This document shows positions 1-5,953 of a stretch of 8,152 bases of DNA, in pieces. The DNA lies in the NCBI GenBank assembly GCA_022563135.1, contig JADFNZ010000077.1, forward strand, positions 1 through 8,152, written 5' to 3'. The number at the start of each line of letters is the position of its first letter. Within the stretch, counting starts at the first letter, position 1. The stretch is from Chloroflexota bacterium. Lineage in GTDB: Bacteria > Chloroflexota > Dehalococcoidia > DSTF01 > RBG-16-68-14. Under the pieces are notes generated by a model, which was not told the origin of the DNA, did not search any database, and saw only the letters and a program-made list of their open reading frames with translations. The translations under genes were made by a program, and so were the position numbers.

Positions 1-678
1 GATGCGCAGGTAGAAATCGGTATCGAGCGCGTTGTGGTGCGTGACGAACGGCTCGGCGTCCGCGCCGCCGGGGATGCTCTCCAGCACCGGCGTCGCCACT
101 TCGATGAACTCCTCGCCGTCCAGGAACGCTCGCATGCTGCGCAGGAAGGCGGCGCGCGTGACGAGGATCTGCTTCGACTCCGGTTCCGTGATCAGCGTGA
201 GGTGCCGCTTGCGGACGCGCACCTCCGGATCCGTGAGGCCGTGCCACTTCTCCGGCAGGGGCAGCAACGCCTTGGTGAGCACGGTGAACTCCTGCACCTC
301 CACTGTGAGCTCGCCGGTCTTGGTGGTGAAGAGCGGCCCCTCCACGCCGATGAAATCGCCGACGTCGAGGAGCTTGATCGTCTCGTAACGCTCCTGGCCT
401 ATCGTGTCGCGGCGGAAGTGGAGCTGGATCTGTCCGGACTGATCTCGCAGCTGAGCGAACGTCGCGCCGCCGTGCCGCCGCCAGAGGACCAGCCGGCCCG
501 CTACGCGCACGGTGGCACCCTCTGCGCGCTCTCGCGCAGGGCCGATGGGATCGCGGCCGGCGAAGCTGGCCGGGTAGGGGTCGATGCCTAGCTCCCGCAG
601 CCGGGCAAGCTTCTGCATGCGGGCGGCGCGGACGTCCGCTAGGCGAGAGTGTTGCGAATCGCGTGGCGGAGGTGGCAT
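1..678 (-). CDS. lysS: Lysine--tRNA ligase, class II (N-terminal part, cut by window edge)
   Basis: Charges tRNA-Lys with lysine in the cytoplasm. About 226 residues are visible on the minus strand; the catalytic core beyond class II motif 1 lies off the left edge. Near the N-terminus is the family signature LRELGIDPYP (about residues 31-40). An anticodon-binding OB fold follows from about residue 56 (TVRVAGRLV). Then come HGLTDPEV (146-153) and motif 1, with EFIEVATPVLESIPGGA leading into PFVTHHNALDTDFYLRI at the edge. The GGA.A.PF.THHNALD.D.YLRI block is diagnostic of bacterial LysRS. The start is uncertain: in-frame ATGs lie at 723, 714, 711 and 678, and none has a well-spaced Shine-Dalgarno. 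I use 678 because the conserved N-terminal helix begins soon after it; TAGGAG lies 16 bases upstream, which is too far. The gene is divergent from the SDR gene. Confidence 0.95.
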   Translation of the reverse strand, partial: MPPPPRDSQHSRLADVRAARMQKLARLRELGIDPYPASFAGRDPIGPARERAEGATVRVAGRLVLWRRHGGATFAQLRDQSGQIQLHFRRDTIGQERYETIKLLDVGDFIGVEGPLFTTKTGELTVEVQEFTVLTKALLPLPEKWHGLTDPEVRVRKRHLTLITEPESKQILVTRAAFLRSMRAFLDGEEFIEVATPVLESIPGGADAEPFVTHHNALDTDFYLRI

Positions 679-763
679 GGAGGTATCGCGGTGGCTCCTA
701 ACGAGCTTCATCATAGTCGGCATGGCCGGTGATCGACAACACCTGCGCGCTGTTCTCTGCCTC

Positions 764-772
764 TGCTACAAT
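764..772 (+). promoter_or_regulatory. Possible extended -10 promoter for the SDR gene
   Basis: TGCTACAAT reads as an extended -10 (TGn followed by TACAAT, 767-772). It lies about 50 bases upstream of the SDR start codon in the lysS/SDR divergent gap. No good -35 hexamer sits 16-18 bases upstream, which is tolerable for extended -10 promoters. Transcription would start near 779, giving a leader of about 40 bases that contains the AGGAGG ribosome-binding site. Confidence 0.4.
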
Positions 773-793
773 CGCGGGGCAACTGCATGACAA
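765..793 (-). promoter_or_regulatory. Possible sigma70-type promoter for lysS
   Basis: On the minus strand, TTGTCA (788-793; five of six matches to the -35 consensus) is followed by a 17-base spacer and TGTAGC (765-770), a poor -10. It points into lysS and physically overlaps the putative promoter of the divergent SDR gene. The call rests on motif and spacing only. Confidence 0.3.
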
Positions 794-821
794 CCGTTTT
801 GTGAGGAGGGAGACCCAACAC

Positions 822-1660
822 ATGGCTAACGTGCTGATCACAGGATGCAGCAGCGGCTTCGGTTTGCTTACCGCGCTCCAATTCGCGCGAAAGGGCGACG
901 CGGTGTTCGCGACGATGCGGAACCCGGCCAAGGCGAGCGAGCTCGAGCAGGCGAAGGAGGCCGAGAAGCTGCCGATCGAATCGGGCAGCTTGACGTCACG
1001 GACGAAGCGTCCGTCCAGAATGCAGTGCGTAAGGTGATCGAATCGGCGGGGCGGATTGACGTGCTCATCAACAACGCGGGCATCGGCCACCACGGGCCGG
1101 TCGAGGAGACGGACGATGACGAGGCGCGGGAGATCTTCGACACGAACTTCTTCGGTGCCCTGCGGGTGATGCGAGCCGTCCTCCCCAAGATGCGTGAGCA
1201 GGGCGCGGGAACGATCGTGAACGTCTCGTCGCTGGCCGGACGGGTAGGGCCACCGTTCGACGGCATCTACGCGGCCAGCAAGTTCGCGCTGGAGGCCGCG
1301 AGCGAATCGCTCTACTACGAGGTGCACCCCTTCGGCATCCGCGTACTGCTGATCGAGCCGGGCGGCTTCGAGACGAACATTGGCGACACGCGTCGCATAC
1401 CGCGCCGCTACACTGAGGGCTCACCATACATGGAGCTCGATCAGCGCTTCGAGCAGGCGATGACGCGGCTCCCCACGAGCGGTGAGCGGGGCGACCCGCA
1501 GGTGGTGGCGGAGGCGATCTACGATGCGGTCCACACGGAGGAGCCGAAGCTGCGCTACCTCGTCGGCAAGGATGCCGAGATGATCGGCGGCCTGCGGCGT
1601 CAGATGGACGACGAGCAGTTCGAACAGGCGATGCGCCAGGCGCTCGACTTCTGGGACTAG
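822..1660 (+). pseudogene. Short-chain dehydrogenase/reductase, broken by a one-base frameshift
   Basis: A classical SDR, predicted to be a cytoplasmic NAD(P)-dependent alcohol/ketone oxidoreductase; the substrate cannot be read. It starts at ATG 822, with AGGAGG at 804-809 (12 bases upstream). Frame 1 gives MANVLITGCSSGFG, the Rossmann TGxxxGxG loop (residues 7-14), and MRN after strand 2 (Arg33 suggests NADP). The reading then moves by -1 at the GGG run 983-985: the original frame soon hits a stop, while the shifted frame resumes exactly with QLDVTDEAS from 986. Restoring one base gives about 279 residues with NNAG (84-87), the catalytic Ser near 137 in VNVSS, and YAASK (Tyr150, Lys154). 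All catalytic residues survive, so this is either a very recent mutation or a sequencing/assembly error. An ATG at 845 in the second frame yields a non-SDR N-terminus and is unlikely to be the real start. Confidence 0.93.
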
Positions 1661-1878
1661 GCCGACGTATCGGGCGCGAGGCAGCCCAGGTGCCTTAGCT
1701 CCGCCGGGTCGATCATGACCGAGTCACAGTATTCCTCGGCGGGCTCCCCGGGCTCCGGCAGGCGGAGGCCGAGATCGGCGAGGTCGGCTTCTGAGAGGTC
1801 CGTTCCGCACTCGCGGCAGAACATCAGGAGGTCGCCGCTCGTCTCCGAAAGGGCCGATAAACTGCGCTGCTTTGCCAT
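1657..1878 (-). CDS. Small cysteine-containing (possibly zinc-ribbon) protein
   Basis: A 73-residue acidic protein that I do not recognise by name. FCRECGTDLSE (C21xxC24) has the look of one zinc knuckle. A second set of candidate ligands, C51, H63 and C66, follows in YCDSVMIDPAELRHLGC, so a single zinc site is plausible but not proven. There is no signal peptide or membrane segment. Two ATGs are adjacent; the second (1878) is preferred because GGAGG lies 6 bases before it but only 3 before the first (1881). Its stop codon and the SDR stop share one CTAG tetranucleotide, so the genes overlap tail to tail by three bases. It lies downstream of the DUF1122-like gene on the same strand, with a gap of about 70 bases, so co-transcription is possible. 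Function unknown. Confidence 0.72.
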   Translation of the reverse strand: MAKQRSLSALSETSGDLLMFCRECGTDLSEADLADLGLRLPEPGEPAEEYCDSVMIDPAELRHLGCLAPDTSA

Positions 1879-1898
1879 CATGGGCCTCCTCTGCGTCT

Positions 1899-1921
1899 CG
1901 TCTGTGAATCCAACGCAGACG
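1899..1921. repeat. Inverted repeat CGTCTG-n11-CAGACG upstream of the small cysteine protein
   Basis: Perfect 6-base arms at 1899-1904 and 1916-1921 are separated by 11 bases. The dyad lies between the DUF1122-like gene and the small gene, just upstream of the latter's ribosome-binding site. It could be an operator dyad or a weak RNA hairpin. Arms this short can arise by chance in GC-rich DNA. Confidence 0.35.
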
Positions 1922-1950
1922 TGAGAACGGCGTTTCAGCGCGGTGAAATG

Positions 1951-2658
1951 CTAGGGCGTTAGCGAGGGGAGGAGCCGGCGGGCGCGCTCTCGGCCTGCTT
2001 TCACGGCCGGGCCGCCTCGCGCTGGCCTCGAAATGAAGGCGCGGAGCAGATCGGCGGCCTCGCCCTTCCAGCGCTCCGCGACCTGCTGATTCGGTGGCTG
2101 ATAGGCCTGCAGCTTGCGAGGGCCCTCTGCGCCACCCTCGGCTATCTGCCAGTCCTTGAAGTGCGCGCCGCAGCCTATCCGAAACAGCAGTTCGCCGAGG
2201 GGCGTCGCGAGCGGCGGTACGCCTAAGGCGAGCGCGCGCGCCGTCTCCGCACGTTGCGGGCTGTCGTACTCGACCATGAGATGGCCGCCCGGAGGTACCA
2301 TGTCGAGCAGGAAGCCGAGGAGCCGCTCGATCCCCTCACTACCGATATCGGCGACGCTGCCGTCGGGCATCGCTACGCGTTCCTGCGTCGACGCGACTTC
2401 GATCCAGTTGTAGCTGGGCAGCGGGCCTCTGTTGTGGAGGCCGATGAGCAGCGCTTCCTCGCTCTGGATGCCGTCGCGCTCGAAGGGCACGGAAAAGTAG
2501 CGGGCGCCAAAGCGGCTGGATGGACCGAGGAGCACCCGCAGCCGGCCGCCCGCGAACTCCCGGCCCTCTAGCGACGCGAGAGGGTGATCGGGTTCGCGAG
2601 ACGTCGGTTGCCAGCGGCCTAGTCTTGAACTAGGGGATGCCCCCGGCGAAGTGGTCAT
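1951..2658 (-). CDS. DUF1122-like protein
   Basis: A 235-residue protein whose second half resembles, from memory, the DUF1122 family, found in archaea and some bacteria and reported to have an acetyltransferase-like fold with no established role. The supporting segment is HLMVEYDS (126-133), GVPPLATPLGELLFRIGC (146-163) and HFKDWQIAEGG..GPRKLQ (167-184); the ATPLG, KDW and EG..KLQ elements are the ones I associate with the family. The first 30 residues are Pro/Ser/Arg-rich and look disordered. The C-terminus (RPARGG...RERARRLLPSL) is basic. There is no signal peptide or membrane segment. The start ATG at 2658 lacks a clear Shine-Dalgarno, so initiation may be leaderless, weak, or slightly downstream. 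It is divergent from the J-like gene and upstream of the small cysteine protein. The coding call is firm; the family call is moderate. Confidence 0.8.
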   Translation of the reverse strand: MTTSPGASPSSRLGRWQPTSREPDHPLASLEGREFAGGRLRVLLGPSSRFGARYFSVPFERDGIQSEEALLIGLHNRGPLPSYNWIEVASTQERVAMPDGSVADIGSEGIERLLGFLLDMVPPGGHLMVEYDSPQRAETARALALGVPPLATPLGELLFRIGCGAHFKDWQIAEGGAEGPRKLQAYQPPNQQVAERWKGEAADLLRAFISRPARGGPAVKAGRERARRLLPSLTP

Positions 2659-2729
2659 CGATAATCGAGGTGGAGTCTACCAGATCGGGGAGGTATGGAC
2701 AGGCAGCGATGAGCGGAACCAAACATAAG

Positions 2730-2735
2730 ATTTTA
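2730..2735 (-). promoter_or_regulatory. Possible -10 box for the DUF1122-like gene
   Basis: TAAAAT on the minus strand lies in the AT-richer divergent gap, about 70 bases upstream of the DUF1122-like start. The nearest -35-like sequence (TTGGCG) is about 21 bases away, which is too far, so support is weak. Confidence 0.22.
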
Positions 2736-2813
2736 GCGTGCGGGGGAGAAACAGACCGCCAATTGACGGTTGCCCACCGAGTTGAGTGAAAGGTTTTGTC
2801 GCTTCCGGCCGTT

Positions 2814-2819
2814 TATAAC
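2814..2819 (+). promoter_or_regulatory. Possible -10 box for the J-like gene
   Basis: TATAAC within GTTTATAACT lies about 37 bases before the J-like start codon. No convincing -35 is seen at 16-18 bases. If it is used, transcription would start near 2826, leaving a leader of about 30 bases. Confidence 0.28.
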
Positions 2820-2834
2820 TAGGAGAGCTCCGCA

Positions 2835-2852
2835 ATGCGTGAGGAACCTTAG
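2835..2852 (+). other. Five-codon mini-ORF (MREEP-stop) in frame just before the J-like gene
   Basis: AGGAGA (2821-2826), 8 bases before ATG 2835, is a better-placed ribosome-binding site than the one for the annotated J-like start. The reading runs ATG CGT GAG GAA CCT TAG, then GTA, then the ATG at 2856, all in one frame. It may be a leader mini-ORF with reinitiation, or the ancestral start cut off by a TAG. It may equally be chance. Confidence 0.3.
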
Positions 2853-2855
2853 GTA

Positions 2856-3644
2856 ATGACGAAAACACCCGTAGCGAAGGATCTTCCTTTGCCGGACTAC
2901 TATGACGTGATGCATCTGCACCCGGCGGCGGATGCGGCGATGGTGGACCAGGTCTACTGGCACCTGGCACGGCTCTATAACGCTGCGATCGCGACGGATC
3001 GCGAGGCGAGAGAGAAGCTGGACGCCCTGAACCAGGCGTATGCTGTGCTCCGGTCACCGGCGTTGCGAGAGCAGTATGACGAGGCCCGCGGCGCCACCCC
3101 TGGCGCCCGCTCACAGACGGAGCGGGAAGAGCTCCCGCCACCGCTAGCGGTGATGGATACACAGCGGCCGCGCCCCCGCGATGGCTCCAAGACCAGCAAG
3201 AGCCACCCTGGACGGGCGTGGCCACGGCTGCGGTTGCCTCGCTTGCCCGGCCTCGGCAGGTTCGGACAGAGCGTTCCATCCTGGCAGAACGCCGTCAGCG
3301 CAGCGGTCATCGCCGCGCTTGCCACGGCCGCCCTCATCGCTGGCGTTGAGCCGGTGCTAATTGCGGTGCTGCTCATCGTTGGCCTCAGCTTCACCATGCT
3401 CCCGCTTGCTCGCAAGCTGCCGCGTCTCCCATCTCTGCCCAGGCCCGCGCTACCAAGCACGTCCAGGCTCCGCATGCCCCGGCTGCCTCAGCGCGCTCCC
3501 GAACGATCCATAGATGCCGACGCCCTTCGACAGTCAACGGAGGCGATGCTCTCACGCTGGCGGGCAGACGTCGCCAGCCGCGCAGCTTCCGATTCAGATA
3601 AGCCTGCGCTATCGCAAGACGATGGCAACAAGACCACCCCGTAA
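2856..3644 (+). CDS. J-domain-like membrane protein lacking the HPD motif
   Basis: A 262-residue protein. Residues 14-75 follow the J-domain plan: DYYDVMHLHP at the start, a helix VDQVYWHLARLYNAA, then KLDALNQAYAVLRSPALREQYD, matching the usual AYxVLxxPxxRxxYD ending. Where HPD should follow the second helix there is YNA (41-43). It therefore probably cannot stimulate a DnaK ATPase and may act as a docking or scaffold module. A Pro/Arg/Ser linker follows. Two hydrophobic segments at about 146-163 and 165-184 are separated by a very short turn, forming a hairpin in the membrane. They are flanked on both sides by Leu-Pro-Arg-rich stretches (LRLPRLPGLGRFG; KLPRLPSLPRPALP, RLRMPRLPQR). The tail is polar. 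The start at ATG 2856 has only a weak GAGG about 11 bases upstream. It stands alone, convergent with the RAM gene. Function unknown. Confidence 0.85.
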   Translation: MTKTPVAKDLPLPDYYDVMHLHPAADAAMVDQVYWHLARLYNAAIATDREAREKLDALNQAYAVLRSPALREQYDEARGATPGARSQTEREELPPPLAVMDTQRPRPRDGSKTSKSHPGRAWPRLRLPRLPGLGRFGQSVPSWQNAVSAAVIAALATAALIAGVEPVLIAVLLIVGLSFTMLPLARKLPRLPSLPRPALPSTSRLRMPRLPQRAPERSIDADALRQSTEAMLSRWRADVASRAASDSDKPALSQDDGNKTTP

Positions 3645-3663
3645 GACAGGCTGAAACGGGGGA

Positions 3664-3690
3664 GTGCTCGCGGGAACTGAGCGAGAGCAC
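3664..3690 (+). terminator. Weak hairpin after the J-like gene
   Basis: GTGCTC (3664-3669) pairs with GAGCAC (3685-3690) across a 15-base loop that may pair further through GC/GC. It sits 20 bases after the J-like stop codon, where a terminator would be expected. No T run follows, so intrinsic termination is unproven. Confidence 0.28.
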
Positions 3691-3766
3691 ACGTTCTGAC
3701 GATCGCACTATATATGTTATGTACAGCAGGGAACGTGTCGCTGGTGAATCTGCCTCCGAGCAGCTC

Positions 3767-3785
3767 AGCGTCGCCTTGAGACGCT
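3767..3785 (-). terminator. Small hairpin at the RAM gene stop codon
   Basis: AGCGTC (3767-3772) and GACGCT (3780-3785) form a 6-base stem with a 7-base loop. The stem overlaps the end of the RAM coding sequence on the minus strand. Without a following T tract it is at best a weak terminator or 3'-end stabiliser. Confidence 0.25.
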
Positions 3786-4017
3786 ATGAGGGAAACGTCA
3801 CCAGCGATATCGTGCTTTCGACCCCTTCGACCGTGCGAATGTGGTCGCTCAGGACGCGCGGAACATCCGAGAGATTTTCAACCTCGATCTCCACGATGAT
3901 ATCGTACGGGCCCATCACTTCGTGGCACTCGGTCACGCCTTCGACCTGCCGCAGCGTGTTATAGACGCTCTTCGTGGCGCCAGGATTCGCCACCACCAGG
4001 ACGTATGCCTTGATCAT
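3784..4017 (-). CDS. Stand-alone Lrp/AsnC effector-binding (RAM) domain protein
   Basis: A 77-residue protein consisting only of the ferredoxin-like alpha-beta RAM domain found at the C-terminus of Lrp/AsnC regulators. MIKAYVLVVANPG forms the first strand, SVYNTLRQVEGV the helix, and HEVMGPYDIIVEIEV the paired strands with the GPYD ligand-loop motif (36-39). A second helix (DVPRVLSDHIRTVEGV) and STISLVTF complete the fold. No helix-turn-helix precedes it: the start at ATG 4017 has GGAGGT about 5 bases upstream. Such stand-alone RAM proteins form oligomers and bind amino acids or similar small molecules, but cannot bind DNA themselves. It is convergent with the J-like gene and divergent from the VOC-glcDEF operon; a role as metabolite sensor for that operon is possible but unsupported beyond position. 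Confidence 0.93.
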   Translation of the reverse strand: MIKAYVLVVANPGATKSVYNTLRQVEGVTECHEVMGPYDIIVEIEVENLSDVPRVLSDHIRTVEGVESTISLVTFPS

Positions 4018-4048
4018 GCGAGACCTCCGTGCGCGTTCGTCGCGTGGT

Positions 4049-4067
4049 GCGGTGTTAGGGCCACCGC
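4049..4067 (-). repeat. GC-rich hairpin upstream of the RAM gene
   Basis: GCGGTG (4049-4054) and CACCGC (4062-4067) form a perfect 6-base stem with a 7-base loop. It lies in the likely 5' untranslated region of the RAM gene, about 20 bases before its ribosome-binding site. Structure only; no known regulatory RNA family is recognised. Confidence 0.3.
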
Positions 4068-4091
4068 TTCCTTTCGTACGACGCTGCTTCA

Positions 4092-4121
4092 GTACTACAC
4101 CGTAGCGGCTAGTTGGATCAA
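4092..4121 (-). promoter_or_regulatory. Possible promoter for the RAM gene
   Basis: On the minus strand, TTGATC (4116-4121) is followed by an 18-base spacer and TAGTAC (4092-4097). Both hexamers match the sigma70 consensus only partly. Transcription would begin near 4085, giving a leader of about 70 bases. Confidence 0.3.
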
Positions 4122-4153
4122 CTCTCCGCAGATCTCATGATTATGTAATGCTC

Positions 4154-4194
4154 GTGTCGCGGCAGGCGGCAGTGACGCTAGCCTGCCGGAGCAC
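4154..4194. repeat. Long interrupted dyad upstream of the VOC-glcDEF operon
   Basis: CGGCAGGC (4160-4167) and GCCTGCCG (4181-4188) are perfect 8-base arms around a 13-base centre. After a 3-base mismatch, GTG (4154-4156) and CAC (4192-4194) pair again. It lies about 85 bases before the VOC start, in the gap shared with the divergent RAM gene. It could be an operator for a dimeric regulator or a leader hairpin. No T run follows on either strand, so a terminator is unlikely. A TAGAAT at 4207-4212 could be a -10 box just downstream, without a good -35. Confidence 0.5.
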
Positions 4195-4277
4195 TCGTCG
4201 ATCGCGTAGAATGACGGCGATACAGCCGGGCGAACCGTGCCAGTTCCGCCGCAGCGCGGCAGGCATCGAGGCGACGC

Positions 4278-4475
4278 GTGACCGAGCCTGTCCTGAAGGG
4301 CAACGAAACGAATATCCCCATCGCGCCGGAGTTCTTCGTGCGCGACATCTCGTCATCAGTGCGTTTCTACGAAGGCCTCGGCTTCGACGTGACTGGCGAC
4401 TACGGCCTGCGCGACTTCATCGCCGCGGACCCCGACGGCTACCTCTTGCGCTTTGCCGCGCCCATCGAACGGTAG
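4278..4475 (+). CDS. Mini VOC (glyoxalase/bleomycin-resistance fold) protein, internally deleted
   Basis: A 65-residue protein starting at GTG 4278, with GAGG about 6 bases upstream. Its first part (APEFFVRDISSSVRFYEGLGFDVT, about residues 16-39) is the opening strand-helix-strand of a VOC domain. Its last part (YGLRDFIAADPDGYLLRF) is the closing beta-hairpin seen in the same family. VOC proteins of this type usually run to about 115-130 residues, so roughly 50-60 residues between the two blocks are missing, with the frame kept. Those would include the middle strands and some metal ligands. A working fold would need intermolecular strand exchange, so the product is probably a relic or a degraded gene. 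Its stop codon TAG forms part of the glcD ribosome-binding site, so it may still serve translational coupling. The original substrate is unknown. Confidence 0.72.
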   Translation: MTEPVLKGNETNIPIAPEFFVRDISSSVRFYEGLGFDVTGDYGLRDFIAADPDGYLLRFAAPIER

Positions 4476-4478
4476 GAG
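4474..4478 (+). promoter_or_regulatory. glcD ribosome-binding site embedded in the VOC stop codon
   Basis: AGGAG overlaps the TAG stop of the VOC gene (4473-4475) and lies only 3 bases before the glcD ATG. The spacing is short, which suggests that glcD translation is aided by ribosomes terminating on the VOC gene. Confidence 0.5.
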
Positions 4479-4481
4479 CTG

Positions 4482-5951
<1,470 letters not shown>

Positions 5952-5953
5952 TT

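Noticed and set aside
34..591. 185-codon plus-strand open frame opposite lysS
   Set aside because: lysS on the minus strand is unambiguous over the whole stretch.
698..1327. 209-codon minus-strand open frame across the lysS/SDR gap
   Set aside because: It runs antisense to the SDR and out of frame with lysS, with no recognisable motifs.
845..1660. SDR read as starting at ATG 845 in the second frame
   Set aside because: The first 47 or so residues in that frame are Arg/Gly-rich and unlike any SDR, while the other frame over the same bases gives a perfect TGxxxGxG N-terminus. The frameshift explanation is better.
1929..1952. Imperfect hairpin (TTTCA/TGAAA core) at the end of the DUF1122-like gene
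   Set aside because: Full pairing needs G-U pairs that exist only in the plus-strand RNA, whereas transcription here is expected on the minus strand; no T run.
2677..3279. 200-codon minus-strand open frame over the J-like gene
   Set aside because: The Pro/Ser/Arg-rich product has no domain, while the plus-strand J-like product has a coherent fold and membrane segments.
3711..3720. AT-rich TATATATG stretch as a promoter
   Set aside because: No plus-strand gene starts downstream for more than 500 bases and no matching -35 is seen; it is probably just the spacer between two convergent genes.
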